Shown here one piece after another: positions 52,133-61,722 of a DNA stretch of 64,000 bases (position 1 is its first letter; the number at the start of each line of letters is the position of its first letter). The notes under the pieces were generated by a model. It did not search any database, was not told the DNA's origin, and saw only the letters and a program-made list of their open reading frames with translations. Origin of the DNA: Bythopirellula goksoeyrii (GTDB lineage Bacteria; Planctomycetota; Planctomycetia; Pirellulales; Lacipirellulaceae); the NCBI RefSeq assembly GCF_008065115.1, contig NZ_CP042913.1:1214338-1278337 (forward strand), read 5' to 3'. Position numbers and translations under genes: made by a program.

Positions 52133-55100
52133 TTACTCCGACATTGTGCGTTGGATGCCAGCCATTTGTTCGTAGTAGTGCCATTGATCGTTGATGTCCT
52201 GTTGGGTCAGCTTAAACAGGCGGTCTGCTTCCTCGGGGTTGGACCGTGCGAGCATCCCAAAACGTGCTTCTTGCATCGCAAAGTCGCGGAATGTCATACG
52301 GGGGGCTCGGCTATCGAGATGGAATGGTTGCCCGTTCTCGCGAGCTTCTCGAGGATCATAGCGGTACAAGGGCCAAAAGGCGGATTGCACCGCGTCCTTC
52401 TGATGAGTCATCGAAGTGGCCATATTGATGCCATGGGCGATGCAATGGCTGTATGCCAAGATTAGCGAGGGGCCAGGATAAGATTCTGCCTCGGCAAAGG
52501 CACGAATCGTCTGAGCTGGATTCGCTCCCATGGCGATTTGGGCGACATATACGTTCCCATACGAAACAGCAAGCATACCGAGGTCTTTTCGGCGAGACTG
52601 CTTTCCACCTGAAGCAAATTTTGCCACTGCGGCTCGAGGGGTTGATTTGGAAGCCTGGCCTCCTGTGTTGGAGTAGACGCCCGTATCGAGTACCAGGATA
52701 TTTACATCTCGGCCAGTGGTGAGAACATGGTCGAGTCCTCCAAAACCAATGTCATAAGCCCAGCCATCGCCACCCACAATCCACACGCTGCGTGGTACGA
52801 ATACGTCAGCAATCGCTGAAAGAGCTCGTGCTGCAGATGCGTCATGATTGGCAAGCTGCTTACGCAATGTCGCGACCCGCGATCTTTGAAGTTCCAGCTC
52901 CTGCTCGCTGGTGGAACAGCATTCGCGCAAACTTTCGGCTAATTCCAGATCTAGGTATCCGGCACATGCTGCCAACAGTGATTGGGCATATTCATACTTC
53001 GCATCGATTGCCAATCGCAACCCGAGCCCAAACTCGGCGTTGTCTTCAAAGAGCGAGTTGTTCCAAGTCGGCCCCCGGCCTTGTGGATTGGTGGACCAGG
53101 GCGTTGTCGGTAGGTTGCCTCCATAGATGGACGAGCAGCCCGTCGCGTTACCAATCAACGTACGATCTCCAAACATCTGGCTCATCAGTTTGAGGTAGGG
53201 AGTCTCCCCGCAACCTGCACAGGCACCGGAGAATTCAAAAAGCGGCTCGAGCAATTGCGATCCTTTGACAGAGTCAATCTTCAGTTGCGTACGATCGGAC
53301 TGTTCGATATCAAGGAAGAAATCGAAATTTGCCCGCTCTTTCTGCAAATGATCGTCCTTGGGTTCCATATTAATGGCTTTGTGGCGGGCCACCTCTTTGC
53401 TCTTGGCAGGACAGACATCGACACAGACTCCGCACCCCGTGCAGTCGTCCGGAGCAACCTGGATCGTCATCAGATTATCAGGGTTTTCTTTATCGCGCCA
53501 CGATTTCGATAGATACCCATTCGGGGCAGAGGCAACCGCGTCCTGGGGAAAGACCTTCATGCGGATGGCAGCATGCGGGCATACTAGCGAGCAAAGACCG
53601 CAATCAATGCATATCGAGGGATCCCAGATAGGGATTTCGGCAGCGATGCTGCGTTTTTCGAGCTTAGCCGTGCCTGTGGGGAAAGTTCCATCGACCGGGA
53701 GTGCGCTCACAGGCAAGAGTTCACCTCTGCCAGCAATGAGGGCCGTCGTGATTCTCTCTACAAAAGTGGCATCAATACTGACATCTAGCGCGGGCTCAAG
53801 GGGAATATCTGTGCCCTTTATCTCGGGGACTTGCACTTCATGAAGAGCTGCTAAGGTTGCATCGACGGCGGCAAAGTTCCGCTCGAGCACTTGTTCGCCT
53901 CGCCTACCATACGTCTTGCGAATGGCTTTCTTGATCTGTTCAATGGCTTGATCACGTGGCAATATTTCTGATAAAGCAAAGAAGCACGTCTGCATGATGG
54001 TGTTGATTCGCCCTCCCATCCCAGTTTCGGAAGCAACTTTGAGGGCGTCTACGACATGCAATCTCAGTTGTTTGTCAACAATCTGTCGCCGAATGTTCTG
54101 AGGAAGTTTCTTCCACACTTCTTTTGGGCCATAAGGACTATTCAAGAGAAATACCGATTTTGGTCCAGCAACCTGGAGGACATCCATCTTTTCTAGAAAA
54201 TTGAATTGATGACAGGCAACGAAGTTCGCTTGGTCAATCAAATAGGTCGAATTGATCGGTCGAGGGCTGAAACGCAAGTGCGACACGGTGACGGAACCAG
54301 CCTTTTTCGAGTCATAGACAAAGTAACCCTGAGCATACAATGGTGTGTTTTCGCCGATGATTTTTACGGAGTTCTTGCTGGCCCCGACCGTTCCGTCGCT
54401 ACCTAAGCCATAGAACACGGCCCGCTTCACATCGTCAGCTTCTTTAGACGACTCGGGATCCCAGGGGAGGCTAAGATGGGTGACATCGTCTCGAATTCCA
54501 ACGGTGAAATGTTGTTTCGGTGAATCTTTGGTCAATTCTTCATAGATGCTTACAACCATTGCCGGAGTAAATTCCTTGGATGAAAGTCCGTAGCGACCTC
54601 CGACAATGAGAGGCAATTCAGAATTCTTTGATCCCTGGGTTTCGAAGTACGCCGTCAAGACATCCTGGTACAAGGGCTCACCCAGAGCGCCAGGTTCCTT
54701 CGTGCGATCCAGGACGGCTAGGCACTTTACCGTCTTCGGCAAGGCAGCCAGGAAGGCCTCTCTGTCGAAGGGGCGGTAGAGTCGCACTTTGAGCAAGCCG
54801 ACCTTCTCGCCTTTTTGCGACAAACTTTGCACGGCCTCTTCGACAGATCCGGCTCCGGAACCCATCATCACAATCACCCGGTCAGCATCCTCCGCTCCGA
54901 CGTAATCAAAAAGGTGATATTGACGACCCGTAAGTTGGGCGAATCGGTCCATTGTCTTCTGAACAATACCTGGAACGTCCAGATAGAAGGGATTACATGC
55001 CTCGCGAGCTTGGAAGAAGACATCAGGATTCTGGGCGGAACCTCGCAACACGGGTCGATCTGGATCCATCGCTCGATCGCGATGGGCTTGAACAGATTCT

Positions 55101-55693
55101 TCGTGTTGCATCTCTTTAATGTGCGCTTCAGAGATTCGTTCGATCTTGTTCACCTCGTGAGACGTTCGAAAACCATCAAAGAAGTGCAAGAACGGTACGC
55201 GGGATTGAAAAGTTGCTGACTGAGAGATCAGGGCAAAGTCATGGGCTTCCTGGACCGAGTTCCCCGCCAGCATCGCCCAGCCCGTGCTCCGTACCGCCAT
55301 TACATCACTGTGATCGCCAAAGATCGAGAGAGCATGAGTTGCCACAGTGCGGGCCGAGACGTGGAAGACAGTGGGAGTAAGTTCGCCAGCGATCTTGAAC
55401 ATATTGGGAATCATGAGCAGCAAACCTTGCGAGGCGGTAAAGGTAGTGCTCAATGCTCCCGCCTGCAGGGCACCATGGACTGCTCCCGCTGCACCTGCCT
55501 CGCTCTGCATCTCGATCACTTCTGGCACAGTACCGTAGATGTTGTGTCGCCCTAGAGAAGACCAGGTATCGCAATACTCACCCATCGGGGAAGCAGGTGT
55601 TATTGGATAGATGGCGATGACTTCATTCGTCGCGTGGGCAACCAAAGCAGCAGCTTCGTTTCCGTCAACGGTAGTAAATCGGTGGTTGTTCAC
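52133..55693 (-). CDS. nifJ: Pyruvate:ferredoxin (flavodoxin) oxidoreductase, homodimeric type
   Basis: This enzyme converts pyruvate and CoA to acetyl-CoA and CO2 and reduces ferredoxin or flavodoxin. The 1186 residues have all domains in order: pyrimidine-binding domain I (ITPASPMGEYCDTW near 37), domain II, the gamma domain, two 4Fe-4S motifs (CIDCGLCSLVCP and CTGCGVCVDVCP), and the thiamine-diphosphate domain (CAGCGETPYLKL; GDGWAYDIGFGGLDH). It is oxygen-sensitive in most bacteria, so low-oxygen expression is expected. It starts a seven-gene operon behind a sigma-54-type promoter. Confidence 0.97.
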   Translation of the reverse strand: MNNHRFTTVDGNEAAALVAHATNEVIAIYPITPASPMGEYCDTWSSLGRHNIYGTVPEVIEMQSEAGAAGAVHGALQAGALSTTFTASQGLLLMIPNMFKIAGELTPTVFHVSARTVATHALSIFGDHSDVMAVRSTGWAMLAGNSVQEAHDFALISQSATFQSRVPFLHFFDGFRTSHEVNKIERISEAHIKEMQHEESVQAHRDRAMDPDRPVLRGSAQNPDVFFQAREACNPFYLDVPGIVQKTMDRFAQLTGRQYHLFDYVGAEDADRVIVMMGSGAGSVEEAVQSLSQKGEKVGLLKVRLYRPFDREAFLAALPKTVKCLAVLDRTKEPGALGEPLYQDVLTAYFETQGSKNSELPLIVGGRYGLSSKEFTPAMVVSIYEELTKDSPKQHFTVGIRDDVTHLSLPWDPESSKEADDVKRAVFYGLGSDGTVGASKNSVKIIGENTPLYAQGYFVYDSKKAGSVTVSHLRFSPRPINSTYLIDQANFVACHQFNFLEKMDVLQVAGPKSVFLLNSPYGPKEVWKKLPQNIRRQIVDKQLRLHVVDALKVASETGMGGRINTIMQTCFFALSEILPRDQAIEQIKKAIRKTYGRRGEQVLERNFAAVDATLAALHEVQVPEIKGTDIPLEPALDVSIDATFVERITTALIAGRGELLPVSALPVDGTFPTGTAKLEKRSIAAEIPIWDPSICIDCGLCSLVCPHAAIRMKVFPQDAVASAPNGYLSKSWRDKENPDNLMTIQVAPDDCTGCGVCVDVCPAKSKEVARHKAINMEPKDDHLQKERANFDFFLDIEQSDRTQLKIDSVKGSQLLEPLFEFSGACAGCGETPYLKLMSQMFGDRTLIGNATGCSSIYGGNLPTTPWSTNPQGRGPTWNNSLFEDNAEFGLGLRLAIDAKYEYAQSLLAACAGYLDLELAESLRECCSTSEQELELQRSRVATLRKQLANHDASAARALSAIADVFVPRSVWIVGGDGWAYDIGFGGLDHVLTTGRDVNILVLDTGVYSNTGGQASKSTPRAAVAKFASGGKQSRRKDLGMLAVSYGNVYVAQIAMGANPAQTIRAFAEAESYPGPSLILAYSHCIAHGINMATSMTHQKDAVQSAFWPLYRYDPREARENGQPFHLDSRAPRMTFRDFAMQEARFGMLARSNPEEADRLFKLTQQDINDQWHYYEQMAGIQRTMSE

Positions 55694-55796
55694 AGGTTGT
55701 CCCTTATTTCACAGTGCCGATTGTCACCCTGGATAAGCAGTTGGGCACCGCTCGGATTTGATTGATTGGCAACATGAGTTGCTGGTGTGAGCCTAG

Positions 55797-55812
55797 GGCA
55801 AATGCCGTTCCA
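55797..55812 (-). promoter_or_regulatory. Sigma-54 promoter of the pyruvate:ferredoxin oxidoreductase operon
   Basis: TGGAACG-GCAT-TTGCC on the minus strand matches 10 of 12 consensus positions with GG-N10-GC spacing. The start would be near 55786, about 90 bases ahead of the start codon. Confidence 0.75.
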
Positions 55813-56157
55813 TCCAAATTTTTTGAGAAATGTGCTGAAGAACTTCGCCTGTTCCAGATAGTTTTCATTCAGTTCGATTTTCAGAAGCTATGTGCTGACA
55901 CCCTGTTTCTTGAGTTCACATTAGAATCCGGTTGGTAGTACGAGTCGGCTCATTTCTAAGTGACTATCGAAATCCATCTTCTTGAGGCGAGTTGTGAAGC
56001 GCACATGAAACTGTGCCAGATACGCACACTAGTGTGCCAATTCAATGAGTCAGTCTATTCCCAAAAACTCGTGAGAATCTGCAAATCCTTGTCAAATCAC
56101 TCACGACTCGCCGTTGAAAAGAGTTTTGGAACTTGAGGCTGAGATTCATCGAGAAAG
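55813..56157. other. Divergent regulatory region between the PFOR operon and aldolase
   Basis: About 345 bases hold no gene and are flanked by two outward-facing sigma-54-type promoters. This is where upstream activator sites would lie. A TGTGCCAGATACGCACACTAGTGTGCCA region (56011-56040) has partial dyad words GTGTGCC/GGCACAC-like and is a candidate activator site. Confidence 0.4.
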
Positions 56158-56173
56158 GCACGAAAAACGCTAC
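56158..56173 (+). promoter_or_regulatory. Sigma-54-type promoter of the aldolase gene
   Basis: AGGCACG-AAAA-ACGCT matches 9 of 12 consensus positions with GG-N10-GC spacing. The start would be near 56184, 53 bases ahead of the aldolase start codon. Confidence 0.6.
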
Positions 56174-56236
56174 AATCAGTTTAGAACGCAAATGGCGAGC
56201 GCCTTTAATTTCCTAAAAGTATGAGGTTCTAATTCC

Positions 56237-57286
56237 ATGAATAACTTAGTCGAACTGCTTGGCTCCGAAGCCGATGCCCTACTGAATCATCGTTGCCAAA
56301 CGATTTCCCAGGATTCGCTTCACTTACCGGGTCCCGATATCGTGGACCGCATTTACGCAGCCAGCGACAGAAACGTGCGGGCATTGGGTAATTTACAGAG
56401 ACTAATTGGTAATGGACGCCTGGGCCGAACGGGATATCTTTCGATTCTTCCAGTGGACCAAGGAATAGAACATTCCGCGGGGGCTTCGTTCGCGCCGAAT
56501 CCTATTTATTTCGACCCGGAAAACATAGTTCGTCTTGCGATAGAGGGAGGGTGTAATGCGGTGGCCTCAACCTACGGCGTTCTTGGAATCGTGGCTCGAA
56601 AATATGCACACAAGATCCCCTTTATTGTGAAGATCAACCACAACGAGTTCCTGACCTATCCCAACAAGTTTGATCAAATCATGTTTGGTACGGTAGAGGA
56701 GGCCTACGACATGGGTGCTGCTGCCGTAGGGGCCACGATTTATTTTGGTTCCGCTGAGGCAACGCGGCAAATTGTCGAGGTCGCGGCAGCCTTCCAACGG
56801 GCCCATGAACTCGGCATGGCAACCATCCTTTGGTGTTATCTACGCAACTCAGAATTCAAGAAGGACAAGGATTACCATGTGTCAGCCGATCTCACGGGTC
56901 AGGCAAACCACTTAGGTGTAACTATCCAGGCAGATATTATCAAGCAAAAGTTGCCAGAGAACAACGGCGGCTACAATGCTCTGAAGTTTGGCAAGACTTC
57001 GCCGAAGGTCTACGATGAGTTGACCACAGATAATCCGATCGACTTGTGCCGCTATCAGGTTGCCAACTGCTATATGGGAAGATGTGGCCTGATCAATTCA
57101 GGAGGTGCATCTAGCGGCAGCGGCGATTTGGCAGAAGCGGTCCGTACTGCGGTCATCAACAAGCGTGCCGGTGGCATGGGATTGATTAGCGGCCGAAAGG
57201 CGTTCCAACGTCCCATGGCTGAGGGGGTGCAGTTGCTCAACGCAATCCAAGATGTGTATCTCGATGAGCAAGTGACGATTGCATGA
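56237..57286 (+). CDS. fbaB: Class I fructose-bisphosphate aldolase, DhnA/FbaB type
   Basis: A 349-residue TIM-barrel protein resembles the archaeal-type class I aldolases (FbaB). It shows [14 protein letters not shown] (near 72), [22 protein letters not shown], a candidate Schiff-base Lys in [11 protein letters not shown] (near 240), and the phosphate site NSGGASSG. It catalyses reversible cleavage of fructose 1,6-bisphosphate in glycolysis or gluconeogenesis. It is transcribed divergently from the PFOR operon and continues toward the P-type ATPase. Confidence 0.9.
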   Translation: MNNLVELLGSEADALLNHRCQTISQDSLHLPGPDIVDRIYAASDRNVRALGNLQRLIGNGRLGRTGYLSILPVDQGIEHSAGASFAPNPIYFDPENIVRLAIEGGCNAVASTYGVLGIVARKYAHKIPFIVKINHNEFLTYPNKFDQIMFGTVEEAYDMGAAAVGATIYFGSAEATRQIVEVAAAFQRAHELGMATILWCYLRNSEFKKDKDYHVSADLTGQANHLGVTIQADIIKQKLPENNGGYNALKFGKTSPKVYDELTTDNPIDLCRYQVANCYMGRCGLINSGGASSGSGDLAEAVRTAVINKRAGGMGLISGRKAFQRPMAEGVQLLNAIQDVYLDEQVTIA

Positions 57287-57351
57287 TTCTGGCCTTTTCA
57301 CGTCCATGGTGGTGTAGAGAGAGTCAAATCATTGCTGTTCTGCACCGCCAT

Positions 57352-57367
57352 GGGGCGTAATTTTGCC
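57352..57367 (+). promoter_or_regulatory. Weak sigma-54-like site upstream of the P-type ATPase
   Basis: GGGGCGT-AATT-TTGCC has the GG-N10-GC spacing and TTGC but matches only 6 of 12 positions. It would start transcription about 50 bases ahead of the ATPase start. It is listed because its neighbours have better sites. Confidence 0.25.
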
Positions 57368-57426
57368 AAATCGGAGTACGTTTTTGGACAATTCACTTGA
57401 GAACGGGTGGAAAGGCCGATCCTTAA

Positions 57427-59292
57427 ATGCTCCGTCTATCACCCAGTTACCTTTGGTCTCTAAGGCAGCATCTGATTGCCCTGTTATCGATACTTGCAAT
57501 TGTCATCCATCTTTTGATGCGTTTTGGAGGGCTTGGCCCGTCAAGGTTGGTTGACATCCCATTGGTAGTCGCCTTAATCATGGGCGGAGTACCACTGGTT
57601 ATTGAACTTCTCGTCAAGTTGTTTCGCGCCGAGTTCGGCTCGGACATGTTGGCTGGGATCTCGATAGTGACTGCAGTTTTGCTCGGTGAGTATCTTGCCG
57701 GTACCCTCGTGGTGTTGATGCTATCGGGTGGTGAAGCTCTGGAGGCCTATGCCGTCCGCAGCGCTTCGTCGGTTCTGCAAGCCCTGGCCCGCCGCATGCC
57801 TTCGATTGCTCATCGAGTGCAGGACTCGACTCTCGAAGACGTAAAGTTGGATGCCATTGTTCCTGGAGACTCGCTTGTCATCCTTCCACACGAGATCTGC
57901 CCAGTCGACGGCGAGGTAATCGAGGGGCATGGTGTCATGGACGAATCCTATCTAACTGGCGAGCCCTACTTGATGTCCAAGACACCCGGCGCAGCAGTCC
58001 TCTCCGGGGCTGTAAATGGGGAATCTGCACTGACGATTCGAGCAACGAAACTCGCGGTGGACTCTCGATACGCCAAGATCATGGAGGTCATGCAGGTAAC
58101 CCAACAGAGGCGTCCGCAACTCAGGCGACTTGGCGACCAGCTAGGGGCATGGTATACGCCGCTGGCTGTGGCAATTGCAGTGGCGGCATGGGTAATCAGC
58201 CACGAGCCGATCCGCTTTCTTGCAGTACTAGTTATTGCGACTCCGTGTCCGCTATTGATTGCCATTCCTGTAGCGATCATTGGTTCAATCTCGCTCGCAG
58301 CAAAGCGAGGTATCGTCGTTAAGGATCCAGTCGTACTTGAGCGAATCGACAGTTGTCGTACGGCCATCTTTGATAAGACGGGGACATTGACTTACGGACG
58401 ACCGCATTTGACCGAGAAGCTCACGGTTGACGGCATTGACCAGAATGAGCTATTCAAATTGGTGGGCAGTGTTGAGCGATATTCCAAGCATCCACTCTCA
58501 CAAGCTATTGCCGATGAGGTTCGAAGAAAAAGCATTTCACTTCGTGAGGTCAGCGACATCAGTGAGCGGCCTGGTGAGGGTTTGCGAGGTCGGGTCGATG
58601 GACACACCGTTTGGATCACCAGCCGCAAGCAACTCTTGGCGGCCAATCCCAGTGCCGCAGAGAAACTTCCGCCTGTGGTTAGCGGAATGGAGTGTGTTGT
58701 CGAGCTTGACGGAAAATATGCGAGTACCTATCGCTTTCGAGATGAGCCTCGCAAAGAAGGGGCTGAATTCATTCATCATCTCGAGCCGAAACATCGATTT
58801 GACCGGGTGCTGCTGGTCTCGGGGGACCGTTCGTCGGAGGTGGAATATTTGGCAGAGAGAGTAGGAATCACTGAGATTCATGCTGGCCAAAGTCCAGAGG
58901 AGAAGGTCGCAATCGTTGAAAGGGAAAATGAACATACCAGCACGATGTTTGTAGGGGACGGCATCAACGACGCACCTGCGTTGATCGCAGCGACCGTTGG
59001 AGTTGCGATTGGCCAAGACAGCGACGTGACGACGGAAGCCGCCGGTGTCGTTATCTTGGACAGTTCGCTGGAAAAGGTGGACGAATTCATGCACATCAGC
59101 CGGCGGATGAGACGAATTGCACTGCAGAGTGCAGTCGGTGGGATGGCGTTGAGTATTGTGGGAATGGGTTTCGCCGCGGCGGGATATCTGTCACCCGTTG
59201 CGGGTGCTGTCCTGCAGGAGGTTATCGATGTCTTTGCCGTGCTTAACGCGTTACGTGTGTCTCTACCTCCAGAGTCCCTCACGGATTTTTGA
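57427..59292 (+). CDS. P1B-like heavy-metal-type P-type ATPase with TPCP motif
   Basis: A 621-residue ion-pumping ATPase has about six to eight helices, the A-domain TGEP (177-180), the membrane motif TPCP (272-275), the phosphorylation motif DKTGTLT (316-322), the HP motif (YSKHPLSQ) and [10 protein letters not shown]. It lacks the N-terminal metal-binding domain found in many Cu/Zn pumps. TPC instead of CPC/SPC places it among the poorly characterised P1B groups, so the substrate cannot be named. It lies downstream of the aldolase gene and convergent with the decarboxylase operon. Confidence 0.88.
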   Translation: MLRLSPSYLWSLRQHLIALLSILAIVIHLLMRFGGLGPSRLVDIPLVVALIMGGVPLVIELLVKLFRAEFGSDMLAGISIVTAVLLGEYLAGTLVVLMLSGGEALEAYAVRSASSVLQALARRMPSIAHRVQDSTLEDVKLDAIVPGDSLVILPHEICPVDGEVIEGHGVMDESYLTGEPYLMSKTPGAAVLSGAVNGESALTIRATKLAVDSRYAKIMEVMQVTQQRRPQLRRLGDQLGAWYTPLAVAIAVAAWVISHEPIRFLAVLVIATPCPLLIAIPVAIIGSISLAAKRGIVVKDPVVLERIDSCRTAIFDKTGTLTYGRPHLTEKLTVDGIDQNELFKLVGSVERYSKHPLSQAIADEVRRKSISLREVSDISERPGEGLRGRVDGHTVWITSRKQLLAANPSAAEKLPPVVSGMECVVELDGKYASTYRFRDEPRKEGAEFIHHLEPKHRFDRVLLVSGDRSSEVEYLAERVGITEIHAGQSPEEKVAIVERENEHTSTMFVGDGINDAPALIAATVGVAIGQDSDVTTEAAGVVILDSSLEKVDEFMHISRRMRRIALQSAVGGMALSIVGMGFAAAGYLSPVAGAVLQEVIDVFAVLNALRVSLPPESLTDF

Positions 59293-59655
59293 ATCTGTGA
59301 TTTCGAATCGAGGTTAAGGTGCTGCAATTGAATTTGACTCGATATTCGATACCTTTGTGCTGCACAGCGCGCTGATTTTGTGACATAAGACAGTCGCAGG
59401 ATTTCCACGCTATAGACGACATGACCAGACATCACACTGTCGTGCAGATTATTCGAAGAGTCTTAAGGCCGCCAACCGCTGGTTCCTGACCCCAATACAG
59501 CTACAGCAACAGTGACATTCCGCAGAAAGACTGCTTTTTCATTCGCTCTAGTCAGTGATTTTTCGATCTCATCTCAAATAGGACAATGCCGAGCTTCTTG
59601 AGGCTCATCCGCAATGTTAAATTTGTTCATGGGCCACATTTGAGCCCACGGAGAA
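59293..59655. other. Convergent intergenic region
   Basis: No gene is recognised between the convergent ATPase and decarboxylase genes. A small TGGGC-N9-GCCCA hairpin (59631-59650) close to the end of the decarboxylase operon may act as a weak terminator. Confidence 0.35.
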
Positions 59656-60804
59656 CTACATCGCCAATTGCGACCACAGCACCCCAGCCGCGATGGCCGA
59701 GCCGATTACACCGGCGACGTTTGGTGCCATGGCATGCATGAGCAGGTGATTTTGGGGATCCTCGTTCAATCCTACCATATGCACGACCCTCGCTGAATCG
59801 GGAACCGCTGATACTCCTGCTGCGCCAAGCAGGGGATTGATAGGTTCATGTAGAAACAGATTCATTAGTTTTGCGAATAGAATGCCGCCCCCCGTTGCCA
59901 CGGCGAAAGATAGGGCCCCCAGCACAAAAATCAGAATGGACGTGGGCTGCAGGAAATAACTTGCACTGGTGCTGGCACCGACGCAAAAGCCCAACAAGAT
60001 TGTCACAATGTCGATAAACACGGTGCGTGCCGTATTTGCTAGTCGTTCAGTAACCGTACATTCCTTGAGCAGATTACCAAAGAAGAGCATTCCGATTAGC
60101 ACCAATGCGCCTGGTGCCAGGAGTGTGCATATCAAGAATGCAGCGATTGGGAATATAATCCGCTCGCGCCGAGAGACGTGCCGAGGACGTTTCATCCTAA
60201 TAAGGCGTTCTTCGTGAGAGGTCAACAAGTACATGATCGGAGGTTGGATCACCGGAACAAGGGCCATGTAGGAATAGGCCGCGATTGCGATTGCACCCAA
60301 AAGCGAAGGGGCCAGTTTTGAAGACAAGAAAATTGCAGTTGGTCCATCGGCACCGCCAATGATGCCGACAGCACCCGATTCCTGAGGGGTGAATCCAAGG
60401 CAAAGGGCTCCCAGAAAAGTAAGAAACACACCGATCTGAGCTGCGGCTCCCAGCAATACGAGTTTGGGGTTTGAGAGCATCGTCGAGAAGTCCGTCATGG
60501 CGCCGATCCCCAAAAAGATCAGTGGTGGATAGACACCTTTCTCTACTCCGAAGTAGAGATACCGCAAGACACTTCCTTCATCATAAACTCCGAGGCTCAT
60601 GCCCTGGACTGCAGGGATATTTCCCACGACTATTCCAAAACCAATCGGAATAAGCAGTAGTGGTTCGTAGTGTTTGGCAATGGCTAGATAAACAAACGCA
60701 AGACCAATCGCGATCATCGCGAGATTGCCCAACTGCATATTCGGAAAGGCAGTCGTTTGGTAGAGTTGAATGGCTTTGGAGCTTAGGTAGTCAACGAACT
60801 CCAT
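59656..60804 (-). CDS. Na+-pumping decarboxylase beta subunit (OadB/MmdB/GcdB family)
   Basis: A 382-residue membrane protein with about 11 helices is the carboxybiotin decarboxylase and sodium channel of decarboxylase pumps. GIIGGADGPTAIFLSSKLAP contains the conserved Asp of the Na+ site, and a second conserved block GVSAVPDSARVVHM lies near 330. It is the last gene of a tight minus-strand operon with delta, biotin-carrier and carboxyltransferase genes. Confidence 0.93.
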   Translation of the reverse strand: MEFVDYLSSKAIQLYQTTAFPNMQLGNLAMIAIGLAFVYLAIAKHYEPLLLIPIGFGIVVGNIPAVQGMSLGVYDEGSVLRYLYFGVEKGVYPPLIFLGIGAMTDFSTMLSNPKLVLLGAAAQIGVFLTFLGALCLGFTPQESGAVGIIGGADGPTAIFLSSKLAPSLLGAIAIAAYSYMALVPVIQPPIMYLLTSHEERLIRMKRPRHVSRRERIIFPIAAFLICTLLAPGALVLIGMLFFGNLLKECTVTERLANTARTVFIDIVTILLGFCVGASTSASYFLQPTSILIFVLGALSFAVATGGGILFAKLMNLFLHEPINPLLGAAGVSAVPDSARVVHMVGLNEDPQNHLLMHAMAPNVAGVIGSAIAAGVLWSQLAM

Positions 60805-60849
60805 GGATAGTTGCTCCGATCAATACCAGATTCAAATTCTTTGAATTAG

Positions 60850-61230
60850 TCAGTTGTGCGGTTTATGAGAGGCATGGATTTCCCAGCGCCCCTGCTGTGG
60901 CCAGGCCATTTCGCGACTTGTGAGTTCACGAGTATGAATGATGCGATGAGGCTTTCCCAAGGCCTCGGAGACAGCCGCGGCAATAACGGCGATTACCTCA
61001 TCGGGAATCTCTTCTCCGCGCGGTTTAGGTGGTATCAGCAATTGTTCAGCTTGGGGTAGATACTTATCAAGCAGCGCCATGATGTGGGGAAGCTTGGAAA
61101 TAAAAGTACTGACAAGTACCAGCGCAACGAACACGATAAACATCCCCATAATTGCTAGCGGGAGACCCGTATCATGCCAGAGCGGCTCAAGGCTGAAATG
61201 GAGCGATATCGCTAGTGTTAGAGGATGCAT
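60850..61230 (-). CDS. Decarboxylase pump delta/gamma (OadG-like) subunit
   Basis: A 126-residue protein has one transmembrane helix (about 24-45; MGMFIVFVALVLVSTFI), the OadG signature of a helix followed by a charged tail, and a C-terminal region ending GRWEIHASHKPHN. This subunit holds the membrane and carboxyltransferase parts together. ATG at 61230 is used; the frame begins one codon earlier with TTG. Gaps to its neighbours are 45 and 65 bases. Confidence 0.8.
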   Translation of the reverse strand: MHPLTLAISLHFSLEPLWHDTGLPLAIMGMFIVFVALVLVSTFISKLPHIMALLDKYLPQAEQLLIPPKPRGEEIPDEVIAVIAAAVSEALGKPHRIIHTRELTSREMAWPQQGRWEIHASHKPHN

Positions 61231-61295
61231 CAACGTACCAATATTGAATATCTACCGCGTTTTTCTATGAAACTGAAAGATAGAGACCTAGTCTG

Positions 61296-61685
61296 CTATT
61301 CCAGGGCGAGTAATTCTTGCCCTTCTTGAACATTGTCACCCTCTCGAACACTGATCGAGACGACTGTCCCCGACAAGGAGGCAGTAATCTTGTTGTCCAT
61401 CTTCATAGCCTCCAAGACTAGTAACACTGTCCCAGAAGCAACTTCGTCGCCCTGCTTCACGAATATCGACTTGATTACTCCTGCCATGGGGCTTAACACG
61501 GCTCCGTCCGAGTGACTCGTAGAAGGCGCCCCAGCTGCCGGCGCTGGTGCAGAAACCTGCGCGGGAGGGATGTGCTTGCTTGTGGACTGAGAACCAGAGA
61601 GATGGGCCGTGGGAACTTCTTCTCCGAGCACTTCAACCGTTACATCGTACGACTTCTTTCCTACCGTGATTCTGAGTTTTTTCAT
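61296..61685 (-). CDS. Biotin carrier subunit of the decarboxylase pump
   Basis: A 129-residue protein begins KKLRITVGKKSYDVTVEVLG, has a Pro/Ala-rich hinge (about 45-60), and ends in a biotinyl domain with the biotinylation motif EAMKMDNKI (Lys94). It shuttles the carboxyl group from the carboxyltransferase to the beta subunit. It is encoded between the OadG-like and carboxyltransferase genes. Confidence 0.95.
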   Translation of the reverse strand: MKKLRITVGKKSYDVTVEVLGEEVPTAHLSGSQSTSKHIPPAQVSAPAPAAGAPSTSHSDGAVLSPMAGVIKSIFVKQGDEVASGTVLLVLEAMKMDNKITASLSGTVVSISVREGDNVQEGQELLALE

Positions 61686-61722
61686 GCTTGATTCTATCGG
61701 GCTCGTGTTTCAATTATGTGCG

